DNA of 36,622 nt from NCBI GenBank assembly GCA_020434565.1, contig JAGRAO010000006.1, positions 1 through 36,622 on the forward strand, given 5' to 3'. This document shows, piece after piece, positions 7,665 to 15,236 of this stretch (position 1 is the stretch's first letter; each line of letters opens with the position of its first letter). The position numbers and the translations under genes are program-made. Source of the stretch: Bdellovibrionales bacterium (lineage in GTDB: Bacteria > Bdellovibrionota_C > UBA2361 > RFPC01). Under the pieces are notes generated by a model. It was not told the DNA's origin. It saw only the letters and a program-made list of their open reading frames with translations, and searched no databases.

Positions 7665-8705
7665 ATGGTGAGGAGAAATATCTTTATCGGAGTTTGCGCG
7701 GTAGCCGTAATCGGGCTTCTCGCTTCTACTGGTTGCGGTGGAGGTGGAACTGATGGCGACAGTGGAACCGACTTCGGTGGCATATTTGTCGCAAGCGATT
7801 CAACCGTTGGGAAGATCGAGGTCCAGCCGAACAGTTCGACCTTGGCCGTCGGTGCAACAACCGGATTTAGTGTTCAGGTAAGCAACCAATCCGGTGCTGG
7901 AGTGCCGAATATTCAAGTGGCGTGCGACTCTGAATCGGGCCTCGCGATTATCGAGCCGGCTGACGGAAATGAGTTAACCGATGGCTCTGGTTTCATGAGT
8001 GGAACCATCGGGTGTCGACTCCCTGGAAGTTTTCAATTTGCGTGTCGGCTTCCGATCGGAACAAACCTTCGAGAGTTCGAGACCATTATTTGTACTGGCG
8101 GCATTCCAGCTGGGTTTGATGGGTTTGCTGGAGCAGCTGGTGGCAGCCTTGGGGGCGGAGTCCAGACGCCATCTGGGGGATCAAACGCTGGTGGGTCGGG
8201 TGTAGACGGTATTGAACTTACCTCCATTAACGTTGTTACCGAATTTGGATCGAGTTCCTTCACCCCTGAGATAGATACTACTCAGGTTAACTGCGATGAC
8301 ACGGGTGAAGAGCAAGACTGCGAAGCGTTCTCAGACGATGTCGTACAGTTCTCGATACAAAACAATACGAATCAATCTGTTCGATTTACGAGTTATAACT
8401 ATACGGTTCCAAACGCTGATGGAGCTGGCTCGTCCTTTACTTCAGTTTCTCTCTCCCTCAACTCTGTATTGGTAGCTCCTGGAGGCGGCGAGACGGGTGT
8501 TCAAGCGCTCTTTATTGAGATTCGAAGTGGTGGAAGCGGAGCCTGTTCTCTCCAAAAGCGCTTCCCTGATGCCTCTTTCAACATCCCTGGAGACCTTGGA
8601 TTTCGTAATATAACCTTTAGGCTCAACGGTGAGACCGAGGGAGGGGATTCAGTAACTCTCGTCGGGCGCGCAACGGTGAGTTTCGATAACTTCGATAACT
8701 GCTAG
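7665..8705 (+). CDS. Putative lipoprotein with bacterial Ig-like domain
   Basis: The product is 346 residues from ATG 7665. The signal peptide ends in LASTGC followed by GGGG, a lipobox plus a glycine stretch. Residues of about 45-125 (KIEVQPNSSTLAVGATTGFS, then a Val/Asn-rich strand region) resemble a bacterial Ig-like (Big) domain of the invasin/intimin kind. A Gly-rich linker follows at about 155-185. A second beta-rich domain with several Cys (DTTQVNCDDTGEEQDCEAF) makes up the C-terminal half, where paired Cys may form disulfides. It ends the pilus gene block and is followed by a strong terminator. Surface or periplasmic adhesion, or support of the secretin, would be inference. Confidence 0.8.
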   Translation: MVRRNIFIGVCAVAVIGLLASTGCGGGGTDGDSGTDFGGIFVASDSTVGKIEVQPNSSTLAVGATTGFSVQVSNQSGAGVPNIQVACDSESGLAIIEPADGNELTDGSGFMSGTIGCRLPGSFQFACRLPIGTNLREFETIICTGGIPAGFDGFAGAAGGSLGGGVQTPSGGSNAGGSGVDGIELTSINVVTEFGSSSFTPEIDTTQVNCDDTGEEQDCEAFSDDVVQFSIQNNTNQSVRFTSYNYTVPNADGAGSSFTSVSLSLNSVLVAPGGGETGVQALFIEIRSGGSGACSLQKRFPDASFNIPGDLGFRNITFRLNGETEGGDSVTLVGRATVSFDNFDNC

Positions 8706-8730
8706 TGCGATTTGACGAATGAATCCGTTG

Positions 8731-8760
8731 AAAAGCCCGCTCTTTGTAGCGGGCTTTTTT
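8731..8760 (+). terminator. Rho-independent terminator ending the pilus block
   Basis: AAAAGCCCGCT (8731-8741) pairs perfectly with AGCGGGCTTTT (8748-8758) around a six-base loop, and a T-run completes the signal. It lies 26 bp after the stop of the second lipoprotein gene. Confidence 0.93.
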
Positions 8761-8885
8761 GTAATTGGTGCATGATTTTAGGGGTGTTTGGTTCTTGGCC
8801 TTGAAACAGCATCTATTTCCTAACGACGCGGACGTTTTGTCCCTAGAAAGCAGTTCGCGCCCTGTATTTTTTTGAAGGATCGGTA

Positions 8886-9320
8886 ATGGCAGCAACAACA
8901 CTTCAAGAACTCCTCCAGAGCGCCGAGGATAGTCTATCGAGCGAGGAGGAGTGTATCCGCGCCGCTGAAGTTGCCCTGGATACTGGGGAACCTGTTGCTG
9001 CTCTTGCCGCTTCATTAATCGGGGCGAGTCGGTTTCCGGGATCTCCAATAGTTCGAATGGTTCTCGCACACGCGCTCTACTCCCTCGATTGTCTTCCCTT
9101 AGCTACAGAACAGGTAGAGTTCGTATTTGCTCGGGGCGGTGCTGAAAGTGAGTCTGTACGGCGCTTACTCGAAAAACTCGATCCGGAGAACTCTCGGCTT
9201 AGGGAGGGTGACTCAAAGAATCAAGGGGCATCCGAGTTCTCCGTGGCCGAGGAGGAAGGAGTTATTGCCGAAACGGAGTTTGATTATAGCGATCTTGAAG
9301 TGCTCGAAGAGAAGGAGTGA
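8886..9320 (+). CDS. Small TPR-like protein of unknown function
   Basis: A 144-residue soluble protein starts at ATG 8886 with GAAGG ten bases upstream. Residues of about 20-100 are helical and Ala/Leu-rich, with spacing like one or two tetratricopeptide repeats (IRAAEVALDTGEPVAALAAS, then VRMVLAHALYSLDCLPLATE). The last 40 residues are strongly acidic and probably disordered. No family is recognised. It lies 96 bp upstream of accB in the same direction and follows the terminator of the pilus block, so it may be the first gene of the acc transcript. Confidence 0.78.
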   Translation: MAATTLQELLQSAEDSLSSEEECIRAAEVALDTGEPVAALAASLIGASRFPGSPIVRMVLAHALYSLDCLPLATEQVEFVFARGGAESESVRRLLEKLDPENSRLREGDSKNQGASEFSVAEEEGVIAETEFDYSDLEVLEEKE

Positions 9321-9416
9321 GACCCTAGAGCCTATCATAAATAATCAAGTTTGGAGGAACTGGAGTTCGGCTGCGCCTTATGGCAAATTTTGTGGTCCGA
9401 AAGTGAGGGATTTGAA

Positions 9417-9887
9417 GTGGATATCGAAGACTTAGAGAAAATTATACGAATTCTCCGTGATAACTCGGTAACGGAGTTCGAGCTGGAGCAGGACGGCACT
9501 CATATTAAATTGAGCAGGGCAGAGTTGGCTCAAGCTGGTCTTCCTCATACGGTCGTACCGGTTGCACAGTTTCAGCCAGCAATTCCAGTTTCTGCGGCAG
9601 CCCAGCAGCAGGCAGCTTCTTCATCTGAGAGTTCCTATGAAGGGTTTGAGCGAGTCGAATCGCCTATCGTTGGTACGTTTTATAGAAAGCCCTCCCCGGA
9701 TGCGGATCCTTTTGCTCGTGAGGGAGATATCGTCAAAAAGGGTGATACCATCTGCATCATCGAGGCGATGAAGATCATGAACGAGATTGAATCACCTGTA
9801 GATGGAAAGGTGGAAAAGATTCTTCTCTCAGATGGTCAAGTCTGTGAGTATGGCGAACTTCTTTTTGTGATTAACCCAAGGGTGTAG
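9417..9887 (+). CDS. accB: Acetyl-CoA carboxylase biotin carboxyl carrier protein
   Basis: AccB carries the biotin that AccC carboxylates in the first step of fatty-acid synthesis. I choose the GTG at 9417 (156 residues, like E. coli AccB) because GTGAGGGA lies just upstream and the product begins VDIEDLEKIIRIL, the normal AccB N-terminus. An in-frame TTG at 9351 would add 22 atypical residues. An Ala/Gln/Ser linker (about 45-75) leads to the biotinyl domain, with PIVGTFYRKPSPDADPF and the biotin site EAMKIM, in which Lys119 is the modified residue. accC follows 68 bp downstream. Confidence 0.95.
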   Translation: MDIEDLEKIIRILRDNSVTEFELEQDGTHIKLSRAELAQAGLPHTVVPVAQFQPAIPVSAAAQQQAASSSESSYEGFERVESPIVGTFYRKPSPDADPFAREGDIVKKGDTICIIEAMKIMNEIESPVDGKVEKILLSDGQVCEYGELLFVINPRV

Positions 9888-9905
9888 TTTGTATTCCTCT
9901 CTCAG

Positions 9906-9930
9906 AGCCCTCTCTCTTTATTGGGCTTTT
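9906..9930 (+). terminator. Weak terminator-like hairpin between accB and accC
   Basis: AGCCC (9906-9910) pairs with GGGCT (9923-9927) around a 12-base loop and is followed by TTT. The stem is only five or six pairs, so it would at most reduce read-through from accB to accC. Confidence 0.4.
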
Positions 9931-9955
9931 CGATGATGGAAGATGAGCTGCATTC

Positions 9956-11365
9956 GTGAACCGCGAGATCTTGGTAAGCGTGTTATCGACTGTCCCGTTT
10001 CGAAAAATTTTAGTGGCAAATCGAGGTGAGATCGCCCTCCGAATAATCCGAGCGTGCCATGAACTCGGTATTAAAACTGTTGCGGTCCACTCGACGGCCG
10101 ATGAAGATGCGCTTCATGTGAAGCTCGCCTCTGAGAGCGTGTGTATTGGCCCAGCTCTTGCGAAAGATAGCTATCTCAACATCGCCTCAATTATGGCCGC
10201 TGCAGTTGCTACTCAGGCCGATGCTATTCACCCGGGCTATGGCTTTTTGAGCGAAAATCCTGCTTTTGCCGAAATCTGTGGAAGCTGCGGCATTACCTTT
10301 ATTGGACCGAGTGTTCGAAACATGAGGGTCATGGGTGATAAGGCAAGGGCACGTCGCGCTGCCGATAAGGTAGGCGTTCCCACTATTCCTGGCGATAGCA
10401 AAGGGATGCTTGAGCCTGGAGAGGCTTTGGAAGCTGCAAAATCTGCCGGATTTCCAATCCTACTGAAAGCTTGTGCCGGCGGTGGCGGGCGCGGGATGAA
10501 AATCGTTCGCAATGAGGACGAATTCATTTCATCGTTTAAAACCGCCCAGCGTGAAGTTGAGGCAGCTTTCGATGATGGACATCTTCTTGTCGAAAAGTAT
10601 CTTCCCGAAGTTCGCCACGTTGAAGTGCAGATTGCTGGAGATCGACTGAAGAACGTTATCCATCTTGGGGTCCGAGACTGTTCGATCCAGAGGCGCTATC
10701 AGAAGGTGATTGAAGAAGCTCCGTCTCCAGGGCTTCCGCCGCATTTGCAGGAAAAAATTCAAAACGCGGCCGTTCAGCTCGGTGAGTCTGTAGGATACTC
10801 AAGTGTTGGAACGGTCGAGTTCTTAGTAAACTTAAAAGAAGAAAATTTTTATTTTATTGAAATGAACACCAGGCTTCAGGTGGAGCACCCGGTTACGGAG
10901 TTACTTACCGACACCGATATCGTCAAAGAACAGATCTTGATTGCTGCGGGAGAACCTCTTTCCTTAACGCAAGCCGATGTCAGAATGGCTGGGCATGTCA
11001 TCGAGTGTCGAATCAATGCCGAAGATCCGGTTAAGATGATTCCCTCTCCAGGCTATGTTCCGAGCTATCATCCTCCTGGGGGAAATGGGGTGAGAGTTGA
11101 TAGCGCGGTTTACAGCGGATATACGGTACAGCCGTATTACGATTCGATGATCGCCAAGCTGATTGTGAAGGCGAAAGATCGAAATTCCTGCATTCAAAAA
11201 ATGCTCGTTGCCCTTGATGAGTTTATTGTCGAAGGCATTCGGACCAATATTGAGTTGCATCGGCGAATCCTGCGACACCCACGTTTTCAATCAGGCGATT
11301 TTCACACCAAGTTCCTTGACTCGGTAGACCTTTTCGCAAAGGAAAGTAATGGCAAGAAAGGGTAA
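9956..11365 (+). CDS. accC: Acetyl-CoA carboxylase, biotin carboxylase subunit
   Basis: AccC uses ATP and bicarbonate to carboxylate the biotin on AccB. The product is 469 residues with the biotin-carboxylase N-domain (KILVANRGEIALRIIRACHE), the ATP-grasp glycine loop KACAGGGGRGMKIV, EKYLPEVRHVEVQIAGD and the active-site motif MNTRLQVEHPVTE, then the C-domain. It is slightly longer than E. coli AccC because of about 15 extra N-terminal residues. The GTG at 9956 lacks a strong ribosome site, and in-frame TTG 9971 or GTG 9980 are alternatives. The end overlaps the next gene by 17 bp. The carboxyltransferase genes accA and accD are not in the window. Confidence 0.96.
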   Translation: MNREILVSVLSTVPFRKILVANRGEIALRIIRACHELGIKTVAVHSTADEDALHVKLASESVCIGPALAKDSYLNIASIMAAAVATQADAIHPGYGFLSENPAFAEICGSCGITFIGPSVRNMRVMGDKARARRAADKVGVPTIPGDSKGMLEPGEALEAAKSAGFPILLKACAGGGGRGMKIVRNEDEFISSFKTAQREVEAAFDDGHLLVEKYLPEVRHVEVQIAGDRLKNVIHLGVRDCSIQRRYQKVIEEAPSPGLPPHLQEKIQNAAVQLGESVGYSSVGTVEFLVNLKEENFYFIEMNTRLQVEHPVTELLTDTDIVKEQILIAAGEPLSLTQADVRMAGHVIECRINAEDPVKMIPSPGYVPSYHPPGGNGVRVDSAVYSGYTVQPYYDSMIAKLIVKAKDRNSCIQKMLVALDEFIVEGIRTNIELHRRILRHPRFQSGDFHTKFLDSVDLFAKESNGKKG

Positions 11366-12464
11366 TCCCTCAGACCTCTCATCTGTGTCTAAATTTCAAG
11401 TCTGCCGTCGAGCGAGGTGCCAGGGTTCTAAGCAGTGGATTCTTTTGTTTGGTTTAGTAATCGGGGTGTTCCTGGTGCAAGGTTCTCTGCCTTTGAGTGG
11501 CGTTGTCTATGCTCAGGATGATAGTGGAGAAGATGCTCACACTTTCGCAAAGATCGAAATTCCTGAGCCTGTTTTTGATTTCGGGACAGTGGCGCAAGGC
11601 GCGAAGGTCTCCCATGACTTTACTATCCGGAATGTCGGAACCGGCGAACTCCTTCTCCAGAAAATTGTTGCCTCGTGTGGTTGCACCGCAACCTCCTCTT
11701 CCGACCAGAAGATTGCTCCTGGAGCTGAGGCTACTGTTTCCGCCGTTTTTGATACCGATGGCTTTTCGGGAGAGAAGATCAAGACGGTTCGGCTGTATAC
11801 AAACGATCCGCGTCAAGTGTCTTATCTTTTGACGCTTCGTGGGACGATTGAACCTGAGGTGAAAGTTGAGCCGAAACGAGTGTATCTCGGTGAGGTGACA
11901 CAGGGTGATGATGTAAGTAGCACAGTTCGAATCTCGGTGCGAGATGGGTCTTCAATCACCCTTGGGGACTATCAAACCCGCTCAAGCGGCATACTTGTGA
12001 AACAAATTGAGTCATCAGCGAAAAGCAAGAGTTTTGTTGTGTCTCTTTCTCCCGATGTGAAAACGGGTGAGCTGCGTGACCGAATCGTTGTGGATTTAAA
12101 GGGAGGAACACAGAAAACCCTAAATATTCCGATTTACGCTGCGGTACAGGGCCCTGTTCGGCTCGTTCCACGGGCGCTCACTTTTGGAGTCATCGAGGGC
12201 TTGGCCCCCATTGTTCGAACTGTTCGACTCGAGAATGATTCACTTCAAATGCTTGAAATTAAAGATCTCTCAATTGATCATCCAGCTATCACGGTGACGC
12301 ACAAAGTGTTAAAACCTGGTAAGAGATTTGAGATTCAAGTGTCTCTTGATCCGAGCAAAGTGACCTCTGATGTTCGCACATCACTTGATGTTTTTACGAA
12401 TGCGGTTGATAGCGAAAATGAAAAACTCTCGCTCAGCGTTTATGGAGTCCTTCCGCCGAAATAG
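11349..12464 (+). CDS. Secreted DUF1573-domain protein
   Basis: The product is 371 residues. After about 28 basic N-terminal residues a hydrophobic stretch (WILLFGLVIGVFLVQGSLPL) acts as signal peptide or anchor, followed by a possible cleavage site at VYAQD. Residues of about 70-165 form a DUF1573 domain with the family hallmarks FDFGTVAQGAKVSHDFTIRN and the motif SCGCT, an Ig-like fold found in exported proteins. Two more Ig-like segments follow (about 170-265 and 270-370, the latter with FGVIEGLAPIVRTVRLEN). The ATG overlaps the end of accC by 17 bp; an in-frame GTG at 11385 is an alternative start. No specific function is known for the family. Confidence 0.85.
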   Translation: MARKGNPSDLSSVSKFQVCRRARCQGSKQWILLFGLVIGVFLVQGSLPLSGVVYAQDDSGEDAHTFAKIEIPEPVFDFGTVAQGAKVSHDFTIRNVGTGELLLQKIVASCGCTATSSSDQKIAPGAEATVSAVFDTDGFSGEKIKTVRLYTNDPRQVSYLLTLRGTIEPEVKVEPKRVYLGEVTQGDDVSSTVRISVRDGSSITLGDYQTRSSGILVKQIESSAKSKSFVVSLSPDVKTGELRDRIVVDLKGGTQKTLNIPIYAAVQGPVRLVPRALTFGVIEGLAPIVRTVRLENDSLQMLEIKDLSIDHPAITVTHKVLKPGKRFEIQVSLDPSKVTSDVRTSLDVFTNAVDSENEKLSLSVYGVLPPK

Positions 12465-12554
12465 ACCTTTTGGCCCTCGATCTCTTTGTAAAATCCCTTC
12501 TTTAACCAGATTTTCTCGTGTCCTTTGCGGTCCTCTGCGCAGTGGTAGGGCGAG

Positions 12555-14321
12555 ATGAGCAGGTGTCGATCTGTGAAGGCATCTGGCCGCTCAATTGTAT
12601 TCGCTCTCGCCTTCGGGCTCTCTCTTTTCTGTGCTTCTCAAGAACTTGGAGCTGAAAGTAGGAATGTCTTGGGACTCTTGTTTCATGTTGATGAGATCGT
12701 TCGAGTTGATCGATCAAATGTAAAGGTTACGCTCTTTGGCAAATCAGTAATACTTCCTGAGTCGGACCTCGATTCTTATGTGGTTGATCAATATTTGCGC
12801 GAAGCTCGCGCCGTTGAGCGGTTTGAAATTGATCGCCTTCAAGTATTCGTGGAGTCAGCTTTCGACGAAGGGAAGATCGAGTGGGCTGCCCTTGGACTTT
12901 CTGCTTGTCTGAGGCACAAAGAAAACAATCCTGAAACGTCTCTTTCTTTCATTGAAAAATTGAGTAAGAGCGAACATGCACCCGAAATTTTCAAGAAGGT
13001 TCTTGGTACGCTTGAACCCGTCGATTGGGAGCGATTGTATACTTACGAAATGCTTCTTCAGGTTGGAAAGTCTGATTCGGCATGGATTCGAGTCAATGTT
13101 GCCCGAGAGGTTTTCCGGCATTCGTCAAGCGTGATGAGTTTTCTCTCTGATCGCTTCATCCAAGCCTCGGCGAACGAAAAATTGTCGGAAGCAGAGGAAA
13201 TAACGAATCTTGTCGGAGAGCTCTTTGGTGAAAGAGATTCTCGGTATGAAAAATTCAAAGTCGCGCTTTCAAAAGTTTCTCAGGCTTTGAGCGCAAAAAG
13301 TGGAGAGGAGCTGTTTCCACTTCTTCGAGCTGCCGAAGGAGACCCGTTTTTGTCGAGAGTACTTCAGCCGATTCTTCGGAAAGCTATCCATTCTTCTGCT
13401 CGGGCTTTGATACAGCAAAAAGAAGCTGCCGAAGCCCTTGCCGTTTTGAGCCAGGTTCCAATCGAAGAGCGAAGCCCTGAGACTCATCAATTGATAGTCA
13501 AAGCGCTGCAGCTCCTTGCCCCTGATATCCCCCTTTTCTCGTTCGATCTACCGGTTGCGGTAATGCTTCGGGAAGTAAGCCGCAGCGATCAGCAAGTCCA
13601 AGAGGCTTACATGAGCTACCTCTTGAGACAGGCTGAGAGAAGTATCGACAAGAATGATTTTTTACAGGCCGAGAGCTCCCTAGACGAAATGCAAGGGGTG
13701 CTTCCAAATTCTCCTCTAAGCTCGCAATTACGTTTCCGTCTTGCAAAGAGTTGGCTTGATTCTGGGGCTACCGAGCGATCTCACCGTGTAATGGACCCAT
13801 ATCGTTCAAGTCTGACGCTCGCTCAGAAAGGAGCTCTTCTTTTTCGGGGGTATTATCTCGATATTAATCTGCTGGTTCTCTTGTCCACTATTCCAATCAT
13901 TCTCCTGTGGCTTGGGATTATTAGGTTGCGGGCTTCTTGGGATTCACGGATTGAGAATCCAGAAGAGATGTTTATTCCTCCGTCTCAAGAGGGTGAGATG
14001 GGAGACTTTAGACAACAGTTTCGGCAGATGTCTGGCGATCCTGAGTTTCAAGGGGAGAGCGAATCCTTTGCCGAAACGGTAAAGCATGGACTGAACCCGC
14101 GTATGCACGAATACCGAAGCCTCTTGAAGAAGTTTGGTTTAGGCCAAAATGCTTCGTCAAAACAGATTAAGGCGGCATATCGAGCTGCGGTAAAGGAAGT
14201 TCACCCTGACGTGCAGGCTCACAAAGATCAAGAAGATACTCGGGATGTTTTTATCCGCATGACTTCTGCTTATGAGCGGATTCTTGAGCTTCGAAAGAGT
14301 CTTCAGCTTAAAGACGAATAG
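12555..14321 (+). CDS. Membrane protein with periplasmic helical repeats and C-terminal J-domain
   Basis: The product is 588 residues. An N-terminal signal or anchor sequence (about 9-32) precedes roughly 400 residues of alpha-helical, TPR-like sequence. One clear transmembrane helix lies at about 435-457 (LLVLLSTIPIILLWLGIIRL), followed by positive residues, which places the C-terminus in the cytoplasm. The last 72 residues form a DnaJ domain with the HPD motif at about 550-552 (AYRAAVKEVHPDVQ). J-domains stimulate DnaK-type Hsp70 ATPase. The predicted arrangement is a periplasmic solenoid coupled to a cytoplasmic J-domain. The ATG at 12555 follows GGGCGAG. It is 90 bp downstream of the DUF1573 gene. 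Its 3' end overlaps a convergent gene by 14 bp. Confidence 0.85.
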   Translation: MSRCRSVKASGRSIVFALAFGLSLFCASQELGAESRNVLGLLFHVDEIVRVDRSNVKVTLFGKSVILPESDLDSYVVDQYLREARAVERFEIDRLQVFVESAFDEGKIEWAALGLSACLRHKENNPETSLSFIEKLSKSEHAPEIFKKVLGTLEPVDWERLYTYEMLLQVGKSDSAWIRVNVAREVFRHSSSVMSFLSDRFIQASANEKLSEAEEITNLVGELFGERDSRYEKFKVALSKVSQALSAKSGEELFPLLRAAEGDPFLSRVLQPILRKAIHSSARALIQQKEAAEALAVLSQVPIEERSPETHQLIVKALQLLAPDIPLFSFDLPVAVMLREVSRSDQQVQEAYMSYLLRQAERSIDKNDFLQAESSLDEMQGVLPNSPLSSQLRFRLAKSWLDSGATERSHRVMDPYRSSLTLAQKGALLFRGYYLDINLLVLLSTIPIILLWLGIIRLRASWDSRIENPEEMFIPPSQEGEMGDFRQQFRQMSGDPEFQGESESFAETVKHGLNPRMHEYRSLLKKFGLGQNASSKQIKAAYRAAVKEVHPDVQAHKDQEDTRDVFIRMTSAYERILELRKSLQLKDE

Positions 14322-14742
14322 CGGTCAAGGAGAGAGTCTCTCTTGTTCGAGTTCTTCGTTCGATCGTTCCTCGCTGGCGAAATGCGTGGAAGTTCGGGTA
14401 CGGAGTTGGTCGACGCATCTTCGTCCCCCTTGTGGAAGGCTTGTTAAGAATCGACTTAGTTTGCTCCGAGGACCCGGTCTTCCTCTTGAATTCAAGTATC
14501 TGTTCTCGAGAGTTGTTGTTCAGCTCCCTAAATCGCTTTCCTGAGAGAATCGCATTCACCGCCTTATTCTTTGCGGCTCCTTCTCCAATAGCCGTTTGGA
14601 CTCGAGACACGAAAGCCTGACGGAGCGGGTTGTGGGGTTCGAGGTACTCATTCAGTCGAGCGAGAGCTATGAGGGGATCTCCTTGAGTCAATTGCTTGGA
14701 GAGATGGGCGATGAGCAGAGAGTCAAGTTTGAGAGCTGGCAT
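14308..14742 (-). CDS. Small basic protein of unknown function
   Basis: The product is 144 residues from ATG 14742, preceded by a perfect GGAGGA ribosome site seven bases upstream. This strong start is the main reason to call the gene, since an earlier in-frame start at 14787 has no such site. The N-terminal 75 residues look helical (LIAHLSKQLTQGDPLIALAR). The C-terminal half is rich in Arg, Lys, Thr and Pro and may bind nucleic acid or be disordered. No family is recognised. It is convergent with the J-domain gene, overlapping it by 14 bp, and divergent from the SRP RNA gene. Confidence 0.72.
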   Translation of the reverse strand: MPALKLDSLLIAHLSKQLTQGDPLIALARLNEYLEPHNPLRQAFVSRVQTAIGEGAAKNKAVNAILSGKRFRELNNNSREQILEFKRKTGSSEQTKSILNKPSTRGTKMRRPTPYPNFHAFRQRGTIERRTRTRETLSLTAIRL

Positions 14743-14907
14743 TGTTCGTTCCTCCGTTTCCACGTGCTTGCAAAAGAGAGGAAGCAAAAGGAACGCCAGG
14801 GGGCCAACTCGCTAACCTATTGATTTTTCAGAGCTGAACAGGGGGGGTCTTGGTGATTGTGGTGCGAAATGACTCATACGGAGAGGCAAAGTGAATCTCG
14901 CTCGGGC

Positions 14908-14935
14908 TTTTGATTTCTCGAGAACAACCTATAAT
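14908..14935 (+). promoter_or_regulatory. Promoter of the SRP RNA gene
   Basis: A perfect TATAAT lies at 14930-14935, six bases before the first base of the SRP RNA helix. The matching -35 is weaker, TTTTGA at 14908-14913 with 16-bp spacing. A perfect -10 box is expected for a constitutively expressed stable RNA. Confidence 0.75.
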
Positions 14936-14941
14936 GGAATT

Positions 14942-15031
14942 GCGGTCGGGCGCGCGAGAAAGAAAGTGAACCCGGTCAGGCCTGGAAGGGAGCAGCCGTA
15001 AGCTTCTCCTTTCTGTGTTGTGCACGACCGC
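14942..15031 (+). ncRNA. ffs: Signal recognition particle RNA, small bacterial type (4.5S)
   Basis: This RNA binds Ffh and directs membrane proteins to the translocon. The conserved domain IV core is present at 14974-14997 (GGTCAGGCCTGG, then AAGGGAGCAGCC) with the GGAA tetraloop. The ends are set by a perfect terminal helix, GCGGTCG (14942-14948) with CGACCGC (15025-15031), giving about 90 nt, the small-type size. A TATAAT box sits just upstream. The order ffs-dnaX-ybaB-recR is conserved in many bacteria and supports the call. Exact 5' and 3' ends are inferred from pairing. Confidence 0.94.
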
Positions 15032-15098
15032 TTTGATACCTACTTTTCTCCCTGCTTTTCATCAGACTCTTCTTAAATATGGACGTGGTTATGATACA

Positions 15099-15122
15099 AA
15101 GTGCTTTTCAAGAAAGGCACTT
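15099..15122 (+). other. Stem-loop in the dnaX leader
   Basis: AAGTGCTTTT (15099-15108) pairs with GAAAGGCACTT-strand bases 15113-15122 to give ten pairs, one of them G-T, closed by the loop CAAG. It starts four bases after a TATGAT box (15090-15095), so it would lie at the very 5' end of a dnaX message starting there. No T-run follows, so it is not a terminator. A 5' stabilising or regulatory hairpin is possible. Confidence 0.45.
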
Positions 15123-15236
15123 GTAGGCAGAAGAGAAGAACACTCAAAAGAGTGAGCCAGTGAGGACAAAAAATGGCCTTACGGACTCGGAGATGGAAAT
15201 CGAATAGCGAAAAGGGGGAGGCCATCGAGCCAGGGA

